Positions 1-5,938 of a stretch of 5,938 nucleotides of DNA are shown here, piece by piece; the first letter of the stretch is position 1; the number at the start of each line of letters is the position of its first letter. Under the pieces are notes generated by a model. It saw only the letters and a list, made by a program, of their open reading frames with translations. It was not told the origin of the DNA and did not search any database. The DNA is from Candidatus Woesearchaeota archaeon (GTDB lineage Archaea; Nanobdellota; Nanobdellia; Woesearchaeales; CG1-02-33-12): NCBI GenBank assembly GCA_003561825.1, contig PWVO01000045.1, positions 1 to 5,938 on the forward strand, in the 5' to 3' direction. A program made the position numbers and the translations under genes.

Positions 1-39
1 ATGCCCGAATTTACGCCTGTGGATGATAGCATAAGACCT

Positions 40-171
<132 letters not shown>

Positions 172-196
172 TGCAAAAACATCAAAAACATGAAAC

Positions 197-2134
197 ATGA
201 CAACAAAAAAAAACACTGCAAAAATATGCTCACTTATATTTCTATTTATATTGGCAATTTCTCTTAGTTATATTGTAAGTTCAGCAGAGACAAACACCAG
301 CGGTGAGGATGCCGGCGAGACTCAGCTTGACGAGGAGCAGCAGGAACTTAGAGATAAAGTCCAGGAAGATATCTCCGGCAGCGAATATGACCCGGTTGAG
401 GGCATTCTTAATGCAAAAAATGTTGAAGACCACGAAATAAGCCATGATTACATAGTTGATAAAGGCATAAACGAGATAGTGACAAAAGACGAGCAGAAAA
501 TAGGCCTTAGCTCAATTTTAAGCAGGCTTGATGCAGTTAAGATATTTGAAGGCCTGGTTGAGATAATATTCCTTCCATTTGGCAGCAGAAAAGATCCCGA
601 GAAAGACACAGCGCATGATACAGACCAGGAATTTCCTCATGATGATAAGGAAAGGGAGATTGAGGTCAGCATAGACGGAGAGATTTACACATTTTTATCA
701 GATGAAGCTGGCTCAATATCAATAAGCAAAGATGAAGAGGGGAACAACATTATCCTAAGCCAGGGCATTACCTTAAAGCTTTCCCATGGCCGCGAAATTA
801 CTTCTTTAAGTGATGGCACAGAGATAAGGATTGTTGGCGAAAGCCAGGTTGATTTAATAGGAGAGGCTTTAGTTGAATACACTAATGCTTATGCAAGAAA
901 TCCCCTGAAAGTAAATCTCTTCGGGGAAGGAAGCAGCCTTCACCTGCAGACAACTGACAGGGAAAGGTTTGTATTCAAAAACATTGATCCTGAAAAAGGC
1001 CTTGAGGTCATAATAGGTTCATACCATTCAACAGAAGACTGCATAGGAAACTGCGCCTCATATGTTGTTGAGGCATACAACTGGGACAAGATAAAAATAG
1101 ACGGAAACGCAGGCCTTGAAAAGCATTACAGCGAGGTTCCGTATTCTCAAACACAGGAATACAATGAAGTGCTTTTTGTTGCTGAGTTTAATTCCGGAGA
1201 AGCAAAGATTAAGCATGAGCATCTAGCCAACCTTTTTGAGATGCAGTTCCAGTATAAGACAGTGTTGAATTACAACAATGAGATAGGCTTGTCTGTCGAG
1301 ACTAGCGGAAAATTAGAGTATGACAGCAACGGGAAAAATGTTGAGATAATACCATCATTCCAGATAGAAATAGAGCCTTCAGACATGCCTTCAGAGGTCA
1401 GGGAACAGGTGACCAAAGAAATCCCAGAAAAAGAGGAAATAACAGGCGTATGGATTGAGGGACAAAACCAATGGAAGCACCTTATGGATGAAGATAAAAA
1501 CATATTTGTTGCCCATGGCGAGGCAGATCCCAAGTATCGCTATGATTACCGCGGCGAGTACGATGGCATTGGCTTTTACGAGGCTTTTGAGTACAATACG
1601 GAAATGGGGGCTTATTTAAGCCAGAGGATTTACTTCAATGAAAAAGGCCAGCAGGTTGATGCCGCTGGACGAATCATAGAAGGAGGCAGGACATCCTCAA
1701 TTATCGGAAAAGAAATAAGCCTTGATCATGAACAAGAGACATATTTAATGAAAAAATATAATGTCCAGAATAATCTTTTAGCGCAGAGTATAGACTCATG
1801 GATTGGGACACGTTATGGGTATGGAGAAGATTCTAGGCATGCTGTTGACTGCTCTGCTCTTGTGGGAAGAATATACAAAGAAATCTATGGAATCCAGCTT
1901 CCAAGAGTTTCAAGAGATATTTACAATGATAATCGCATAAGAAAAATTTCAAGGCAAGAATTAAAAGAGGGAGACATAGTTTTTTTTGCAACAAAGGGAA
2001 AAACAGAGATCCGCCATGTTGGGATATATCTTTCAGGAAATAGAATATTTCATGCAGGGGCAACAACACATGTCTCAATAATTGATATGGACTTGCTTGG
2101 AATGGATCTTATTTCAGGAGGTAGGATTGGCTAA
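197..2134 (+). CDS. Secreted NlpC/P60 peptidase on a novel scaffold (paralogue A)
   Basis: This is a 645-residue protein, probably a secreted cell-wall peptidase. An in-frame TGA at 191-193 makes ATG 197 the only reasonable upstream start. Residues 1-30 are a signal peptide: lysines at 4, 5 and 9, a hydrophobic core at about 10-27, and likely cleavage after S-S-A30. An acidic linker and coiled-coil-prone stretch (31-60) follows, then a beta-rich body (about 155-390) with a CxxxC loop (C282, C286) and a Trp/Tyr-rich module starting at W419. Residues about 528-645 form an NlpC/P60 domain: nucleophile C552 in V-D-C-S-A-L-V, H607 in R-H-V-G-I-Y-L, and third residue H619 in F-H-A-G. Family members usually cleave peptide bonds of peptidoglycan stems (D-Glu to diamino acid). 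The gene is paralogous to its downstream neighbour up to residue about 527. The catalytic-domain call is strong. The scaffold family and the actual target are unknown. Confidence 0.93.
   Translation: MTTKKNTAKICSLIFLFILAISLSYIVSSAETNTSGEDAGETQLDEEQQELRDKVQEDISGSEYDPVEGILNAKNVEDHEISHDYIVDKGINEIVTKDEQKIGLSSILSRLDAVKIFEGLVEIIFLPFGSRKDPEKDTAHDTDQEFPHDDKEREIEVSIDGEIYTFLSDEAGSISISKDEEGNNIILSQGITLKLSHGREITSLSDGTEIRIVGESQVDLIGEALVEYTNAYARNPLKVNLFGEGSSLHLQTTDRERFVFKNIDPEKGLEVIIGSYHSTEDCIGNCASYVVEAYNWDKIKIDGNAGLEKHYSEVPYSQTQEYNEVLFVAEFNSGEAKIKHEHLANLFEMQFQYKTVLNYNNEIGLSVETSGKLEYDSNGKNVEIIPSFQIEIEPSDMPSEVREQVTKEIPEKEEITGVWIEGQNQWKHLMDEDKNIFVAHGEADPKYRYDYRGEYDGIGFYEAFEYNTEMGAYLSQRIYFNEKGQQVDAAGRIIEGGRTSSIIGKEISLDHEQETYLMKKYNVQNNLLAQSIDSWIGTRYGYGEDSRHAVDCSALVGRIYKEIYGIQLPRVSRDIYNDNRIRKISRQELKEGDIVFFATKGKTEIRHVGIYLSGNRIFHAGATTHVSIIDMDLLGMDLISGGRIG
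902..1062 (+). repeat. DNA near-identical to 3113-3273 in the paralogue (copy 1)
   Basis: This segment matches 3113-3273 at a fixed offset of 2211 bases. Bases 902-952 agree at 50 of 51 positions and 991-1062 at 71 of 72, including third codon positions, by hand count. The 38 bases between the two islands are clearly diverged. It encodes P-L-K-V-N-L-x-G-E-G-S-S-L-H-L-Q-T and the region leading to the CxxxC loop. Confidence 0.85.
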
Positions 2135-2138
2135 CCTG

Positions 2139-2153
2139 ATTTTTTGAAAAAAT
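2139..2153 (+). terminator. T-tract/A-tract palindrome after paralogue A
   Basis: Five bases after the stop codon is the perfect palindrome ATTTTTT-G-AAAAAAT. Archaeal RNA polymerase terminates at T-runs, so the T6 run at 2140-2145 is a plausible terminator. The pure A/T stem with a one-base centre is unlikely to work as a bacterial-type hairpin. Confidence 0.5.
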
Positions 2154-2166
2154 AATCATCTGCATC

Positions 2167-2210
2167 AAAAAGTTTTGTCCTTCACTTTTCAAAAAAAATT
2201 CAAAAGTTTT
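2167..2210 (+). promoter_or_regulatory. Possible operator: repeated AAAAGTTTT upstream of paralogue B
   Basis: AAAAAGTTTT (2167-2176) recurs as AAAAGTTTT (2202-2210), each preceded by TC and each nearly self-complementary. The second copy overlaps the TATA box, where a bound repressor would block TBP. Both lie in A/T-rich intergenic DNA, so chance is a real alternative. Confidence 0.2.
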
Positions 2211-2215
2211 ATATA
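2201..2215 (+). promoter_or_regulatory. Archaeal promoter (BRE-like + TATA box) of paralogue B
   Basis: TTTATATA at 2208-2215 follows the purine-rich CAAAAG at 2201-2206, a plausible BRE. The box centre is about 28 bases before ATG 2240, so transcription would start at or very near the start codon, giving a leaderless mRNA. No Shine-Dalgarno sequence is present in the gap, which agrees. The second gene can thus be transcribed apart from the first. Confidence 0.75.
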
Positions 2216-2239
2216 CCCCCATTATTTATTCAGAAACAG

Positions 2240-4756
2240 ATGAAGCCCCAAAAAAGAAGTGATTATCTCTGGATTATAGCTGTTGTTTCCATATCTTTGT
2301 TATTTCTTGTATCTTATTCTCTAATCGCTTACTCAGAGGATAATTCTGGCAATGGAGGAGAAGATTCTGGCAATGGCGCAGCAGATAAAACAGAACCAGA
2401 AGATCCTGCTGAACTTTCTGAAGACGAAATAAAAGAAAAAGAAGAAGTAGAGGAAAAAGTAAAAGGCAGCAGATTTAACATCAGAGAACGCTCTATTAAT
2501 GTAGAAAATGTAGAGGAATTTGAACTTGGGTCAGACTACATAAAAGAAAAAAACATAAGAGAGATTGTTACCAGAGAGGGCAAGAATGTTGATCTTGAGT
2601 CAATCTATGAGAGGCTTAAGCACATACAGATAACAGATGGCTCAATCGAGATATTCTTAAACCCTCTTGACAGAGAAGAAAGGCCAAGAACAGATGACCC
2701 TGAAGAAGAGGATTTCATTCCAGATGAAGAGGATTATTCCGGGGATTTTGAGATAACCATAGGTGATGAGACCTACACATTCTCATCAGAGGAAGGCGGC
2801 TCAATAAAGATACAGAAAGACGATGTATCTGAAGAGTCTGTGCTTGTTCTTAGTGAGGGCGTAACACTTAAGCTTGAGGGAGGAGGCCAGATAACATCTC
2901 TTAAAGACGGCACAGAAGTAAGAGTCAAGGGCGATAATGAGATAGAGCTAAAAGGAGATGCAGTTGTCAGCGAGGGCGTTACTTTGCTGCTTTCAGATGA
3001 CCGCCAGATTACTTCTTTAAGAGACGGCACAGAGATAAGAATCATAGGCGAAAGCGAGCTTGATCTAAGGGGAGAGGCTTTAGTCGAGTACACTGATGCT
3101 TATGCAAAAAACCCCCTGAAAGTAAATCTCGTCGGGGAAGGAAGCAGCCTTCACCTGCAGACAGCAGAAAAAGAGAGATATGTTTTCAAGAGCATAGATG
3201 ATGAAAAAGGCCTTGAGGTCACAATAGGTTCATACCATTCAACAGAAGACTGCATAGGAAACTGCGCCTCATACATGGTTGAGCAGCCAGGAGTATGGGA
3301 CAAGATAAAGATAGACGGCGATGCAATTCTTGAAAAGCATTACAATGAAAAAGGCTACAGCACTGACCCGGATTCAGGAGTAATTGTTTACATGGCAAGG
3401 TTTGAAGACGGAAAAATAAAAATGGCAACAGAGCCAGCCTTAGCTTTGGCAGAAATCATAGGCAAAGACGAAAATTTCGGCTATTATCAAAAGACAGTTT
3501 TAAACTATAACAACGAGGTAGGCATAGGCCTTGAGACAGACGGCTCTATTACTTATAATGAGCAGGATTCAAGAATAGACCTTCAGGTTCCTTATTCAGA
3601 GATAGATGTGCAGATCTCTGACCTCCCAACTGAAAAAGCAAATCAGGCATTTTTAGATCAGCAGGAGAAAGAGGAGGAAGCAGTGCCAGAAGAGACAGTC
3701 CCCCTTGAACCCACTGGCTGGATACAAGGACTGGAAGGCTGGAAGCACATGATAGATGAGGATGGGAACATAATTGTTATGACACCTGTAGGAGACGATG
3801 AAAAATACCATTATGAGTACAGGGGAGAAAAAGACGGCATGAGGTATTATGAGGCATTTGAATCTGGAAAAACAATGGGACTGTTTTTCAATGAAGAAGG
3901 CCAGCAGGTTGATGCAAATGGCAATCCAATCGGAGACAGGAAATCAACTATCCTCGGAGACCTAATAAAAGTCAGTGACAAGCCTGTTGAAACCGGCCCT
4001 TATGCAGCCCCTGAAGACCTACCATGGATAAAAGATCCGAAGCCAATCCACAATCAGGTTAGAAATATTTATGGTGTTGAAAATAATCTGGGAATGCCAA
4101 AAATTAATCTGGATAATCTTGCAGGAAGTGGTGTTGACGGCGAGTCTTTGATTATGGCTCTTATTCACAGGGAATCAAAATTTGACCCTTATGATAGGCA
4201 CGGAGATAGTGTAGGGCTTACACAGCTTCCTGCCAGTACAATTGAGGATTTTGAGAAATGGCCTTTAATTACTTCAACTGGTATTGGAAGAGAATATGGC
4301 CCAATTTGGCAGAATCTTTTAAGAGAAACTGGAAATATTGAATCTCGCCTTATAAATGATTATGATTTCAGTGTAATGGCAGGTGTCTCTTACCTTAAGA
4401 TGCTTGAAGACAGGTATTTATCACCTAACTACGAGTTTGGCAAGAATGCAGATGGCAGCCCAAGGACATGGTTTGATTATAGTCATTATGAAGGTGATAA
4501 AATAGACCTTGTTCTTTTTGCATATAATGCAGGGCCCGGTGCTACAAAGGCTTTGATGGAGAGTTTTCCTGGCGGTGACTGGAATGATTTAAAAACATTT
4601 GTGCACACACAAGAAGCCGCAAATATCATGGACAGGGTTTACAGAGGAACTGTCAATGTTCCCCTAAAACAAGCAATACTTGCCGGTGGCCAGTATGGAG
4701 ACCGCAACCATGTGAGCTACGTAGAAGAAATAAAGCACAACGCAGGCCTATCCTAA
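2240..4756 (+). CDS. Secreted lytic transglycosylase (SLT/GH23-like) on the same scaffold (paralogue B)
   Basis: This is an 838-residue protein. Residues 1-32 hold K/R-rich start residues and a hydrophobic segment (10-30), either a signal peptide cleaved near A-Y-S32 or an uncleaved anchor. A very acidic Gly/Asn/Glu-rich linker (33-75) follows. The body resembles paralogue A but carries two tandem copies of a 39-residue unit (205-243 and 244-282). Its only two cysteines are C338 and C342. The Trp module starts at W494, and the shared part ends at Y-G-V-E-N-N-L (611-617). Residues about 630-833 are an SLT domain: catalytic E645 in H-R-E-S-K-F, G-L-T-Q-L-P from 659, A-G-V-S-Y-L, A-Y-N-A-G-P-G from 761, and a late S-Y-V near the end. 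Such enzymes cut the MurNAc-GlcNAc bond of murein non-hydrolytically. ATG 2240 fits a TATA box 28 bases upstream. A substrate in an archaeon is not obvious, so an external bacterial target is inferred. Confidence 0.93.
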   Translation: MKPQKRSDYLWIIAVVSISLLFLVSYSLIAYSEDNSGNGGEDSGNGAADKTEPEDPAELSEDEIKEKEEVEEKVKGSRFNIRERSINVENVEEFELGSDYIKEKNIREIVTREGKNVDLESIYERLKHIQITDGSIEIFLNPLDREERPRTDDPEEEDFIPDEEDYSGDFEITIGDETYTFSSEEGGSIKIQKDDVSEESVLVLSEGVTLKLEGGGQITSLKDGTEVRVKGDNEIELKGDAVVSEGVTLLLSDDRQITSLRDGTEIRIIGESELDLRGEALVEYTDAYAKNPLKVNLVGEGSSLHLQTAEKERYVFKSIDDEKGLEVTIGSYHSTEDCIGNCASYMVEQPGVWDKIKIDGDAILEKHYNEKGYSTDPDSGVIVYMARFEDGKIKMATEPALALAEIIGKDENFGYYQKTVLNYNNEVGIGLETDGSITYNEQDSRIDLQVPYSEIDVQISDLPTEKANQAFLDQQEKEEEAVPEETVPLEPTGWIQGLEGWKHMIDEDGNIIVMTPVGDDEKYHYEYRGEKDGMRYYEAFESGKTMGLFFNEEGQQVDANGNPIGDRKSTILGDLIKVSDKPVETGPYAAPEDLPWIKDPKPIHNQVRNIYGVENNLGMPKINLDNLAGSGVDGESLIMALIHRESKFDPYDRHGDSVGLTQLPASTIEDFEKWPLITSTGIGREYGPIWQNLLRETGNIESRLINDYDFSVMAGVSYLKMLEDRYLSPNYEFGKNADGSPRTWFDYSHYEGDKIDLVLFAYNAGPGATKALMESFPGGDWNDLKTFVHTQEAANIMDRVYRGTVNVPLKQAILAGGQYGDRNHVSYVEEIKHNAGLS
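2852..3085 (+). repeat. Two tandem 39-residue (117-base) coding repeats
   Basis: Residues 205-243 and 244-282 of paralogue B both start with S-E-G-V-T-L, share Q-I-T-S-L-x-D-G-T-E and end in G-[DE]-A-[VL]-V. By hand count 23 of 39 positions are identical, with no gap. Paralogue A has one copy (starting near S188), which is closer to the second unit (28 of 39) than to the first (21 of 39). The unit looks like paired beta-strands and turns. It could be a rung of a beta-solenoid or sandwich, but that is inference. Confidence 0.85.
3113..3273 (+). repeat. DNA near-identical to 902-1062 in the paralogue (copy 2)
   Basis: This is the partner of the segment at 902-1062. The one difference in the first island is T920/G3131 and in the second T1011/C3222. 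The flanking coding sequence of the two genes is much less alike, so this is a localised block and not a uniformly recent duplication. Confidence 0.85.
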
Positions 4757-4760
4757 AAGC

Positions 4761-4785
4761 ATTTTTACTCCATTTTTCTCTTCTT
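4761..4785 (+). terminator. T-rich terminator after paralogue B
   Basis: Two T5 runs (4762-4766 and 4773-4777), followed by a further pyrimidine-rich stretch, begin five bases after the TAA at 4754-4756 and precede the next promoter. This matches archaeal intrinsic termination at repeated T-tracts. No stem-loop is evident. Confidence 0.5.
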
Positions 4786-4796
4786 AAGCAAGGCAA

Positions 4797-4812
4797 TCAA
4801 AACCCTTAAAAA
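4797..4812 (+). promoter_or_regulatory. Archaeal-type promoter of the glycosyltransferase gene
   Basis: CTTAAAAA at 4805-4812 is preceded by ATCAAAACC. Its centre is about 27 bases before ATG 4835, the same geometry as the box before the 2240 gene. There is no Shine-Dalgarno sequence, so a leaderless transcript is again likely. The box is weaker than TTTATATA. Confidence 0.55.
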
Positions 4813-4834
4813 CTATGCATCTATCTCAGTCCAA

Positions 4835-5938
4835 ATGCCCAGGAAATATTATAACGAGGATGTGATACTCGCAGCAATATTCGCTCTTGTGCTTGGATTA
4901 AGGCTTTTTTTCGCTTTTCAGGCAGATTACTTTGATCATGAGGCTTATTTCAACATAAGGCAGATAAGCCACATCAGGCAAACCGGTCTGCCCTTAATAA
5001 GCGACGATCTAAGCTATGGGGGCCGCATAAGCCTTTTTCCTCCCCTTTTCCACTATACTTTGGCCTTTTTCAGCCTTTTCATGCCAGTTGAAATAGCAGC
5101 CAAAATCCTCCCAAACCTCTTTGCTTCAGCAATAGTAATAATAAGCTACTTAATTGCAAAAACACTGACAAAAAGCCCAAATTCCTCGCTCCTTGCAGCA
5201 GCAATAGCAGGCTTTATACCAGTATTTTTTGCAGAAACAGTAAACAGCGTCTCAGAGCTTTCAATGCTCATGCCCCTTATGTTTCTTGCAATATATGCCC
5301 TCATGAACATAGGATCAGGCACTAAATACGCATACTACTTTGTTGCCTCAGCTTTAATGATATCCCTTACACATTTCTATGCCTTTGTCCTTGTTTTTGC
5401 ATTCTTTATTTATCTGATTTTCATAAGAATGGAAAAGCTAAGGCAGAGCCAGGCAGAGATAGAGCTAATAATATTCTTTGCAATACTTGCAACATGGGCA
5501 AACTTTATCATATATAAAAACGCCTTTTTATTCCACGGCTTTTATATAATTCTCCGCAACACCCCAGTGGAGCTTCTTGCCCGGTATTTCACAGAAATAA
5601 CCATAATAGAGGCACTTTTTTACATAGGAATAATACCTTTTTTCGCAGGCATATACACAATATACAAATACATTCTAAAAGAAAAGAACAGGAGCCTTTA
5701 CCTCCTGATAAGCTTTGCTGTTTCAGCTGCAATACTCCTCTGGGCAAGGCTTATCCAGCTAAGCCACGGCCTTATGTTCCTCGGCATAATATTTGCACTC
5801 CTCTTCAGCAGGTTCTATACAGACTTTCTAGCTTTCCTTGAAAAAACCAGGATTGCATCATACAAAAAAGCAGTAATAGCCCTGATAATAATTGTTTTTA
5901 TATTCAATTCAATAATCCCGACAATCTCATATACAATG
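4835..5938 (+). CDS. GT-C family membrane glycosyltransferase (STT3/AglB- or PMT-like), partial 3'
   Basis: The frame stays open from ATG 4835 for 368 codons and runs off the window. The protein is very hydrophobic, with roughly 11-12 membrane segments (first at about 10-29, last at about 340-358). After the first segment comes D34-H-E36 followed by A-Y-F-N-I-R, then G-R-I-S-L-F-P-P-L-F-H-Y at about 63-74. This is the layout of GT-C enzymes, where an acidic DxD/DxE-like pair in the first external loop binds the lipid-linked sugar donor. The PPL.HY stretch recalls STT3/AglB oligosaccharyltransferases and PMT-type mannosyltransferases. The diagnostic C-terminal WWDYG-type region of STT3 would lie past the edge, so the subfamily is open. 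It has its own TATA-like box and is 78 bases from the preceding gene, so it is probably a separate transcript. It may glycosylate surface or secreted proteins. Its link to the hydrolases is by position only. Confidence 0.72.
   Translation, partial: MPRKYYNEDVILAAIFALVLGLRLFFAFQADYFDHEAYFNIRQISHIRQTGLPLISDDLSYGGRISLFPPLFHYTLAFFSLFMPVEIAAKILPNLFASAIVIISYLIAKTLTKSPNSSLLAAAIAGFIPVFFAETVNSVSELSMLMPLMFLAIYALMNIGSGTKYAYYFVASALMISLTHFYAFVLVFAFFIYLIFIRMEKLRQSQAEIELIIFFAILATWANFIIYKNAFLFHGFYIILRNTPVELLARYFTEITIIEALFYIGIIPFFAGIYTIYKYILKEKNRSLYLLISFAVSAAILLWARLIQLSHGLMFLGIIFALLFSRFYTDFLAFLEKTRIASYKKAVIALIIIVFIFNSIIPTISYTM

Noticed and set aside
685..882. Antisense open frames at 685-882, 1270-1533, 1833-2078, 2773-3093 and 3219-3428
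   Set aside because: They lie wholly inside well-supported + strand genes. The 685-882 and 2773-3093 products resemble each other only because they mirror the paralogous scaffold, and none shows a domain or promoter.
2116..2122. AGGAGGT resembling a ribosome binding site at the end of paralogue A
   Set aside because: No start codon follows within usable distance. The next gene starts over 100 bases later with its own promoter, and the bases encode conserved-looking C-terminal residues.
2343..2376. ATTCTGGCAATGG repeated at 21-base spacing in the acidic linker of paralogue B
   Set aside because: It is a simple duplication of a seven-residue low-complexity linker unit, which is common in disordered linkers and not functionally telling.
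4815..4865. Short frame from ATG 4815 overlapping the glycosyltransferase start
   Set aside because: It has only 16 codons, ends in TGA at 4863-4865, has no coding character, and sits at the edge of the likely promoter.

Overview
The window looks archaeal and is most like a DPANN-type genome such as Woesearchaeota or Pacearchaeota. Genes 2 and 3 have A/T-rich TATA-like boxes centred about 27-28 bases before their start codons and no Shine-Dalgarno sequence, as expected for leaderless archaeal transcripts. T-tracts follow the stop codons, Ile ATA and Arg AGA/AGG codons are frequent, and the last gene is a GT-C membrane glycosyltransferase. The lineage is inferred from style only; no marker gene is present.

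Layout: (i) Bases 1-151 are the right end of what is probably an IS200/IS605-type TnpB element. They hold the last 36 codons of tnpB, a GC hairpin and the end motif GGAGGATGTCAC. Native DNA resumes at about 152, which is where the omega-RNA guide would be read from. (ii) Bases 197-2134 encode a secreted 645-residue protein ending in an intact NlpC/P60 cysteine peptidase domain. (iii) Bases 2240-4756 encode a secreted or membrane-anchored 838-residue protein ending in a lytic transglycosylase (SLT, GH23-like) domain. (iv) From 4835 to the window edge is the first 368 codons of a polytopic GT-C glycosyltransferase (STT3/AglB- or PMT-like). All genes are on the + strand, and there is no gene-free stretch over 300 bases.

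The main point is the relation between the two large genes. They are tandem paralogues over about 480-580 residues: signal peptide, acidic linker, beta-rich body with a conserved CxxxC loop, and a Trp-rich module. After a shared Y-x-V-x-N-N-L junction they switch to unrelated catalytic domains. One domain would cut peptide bonds of peptidoglycan and the other its glycan strand. In an archaeon without murein, the natural reading is a two-enzyme secreted weapon, or feeding or attachment tool, aimed at bacteria and built on a common delivery or binding scaffold. The scaffold family is not one I recognise. The activity is inferred from domain motifs only.

The TnpB element sits only about 45 bases before the first hydrolase gene, which lacks the clear TATA box seen before its paralogue. 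The insertion may therefore have altered control of that gene.
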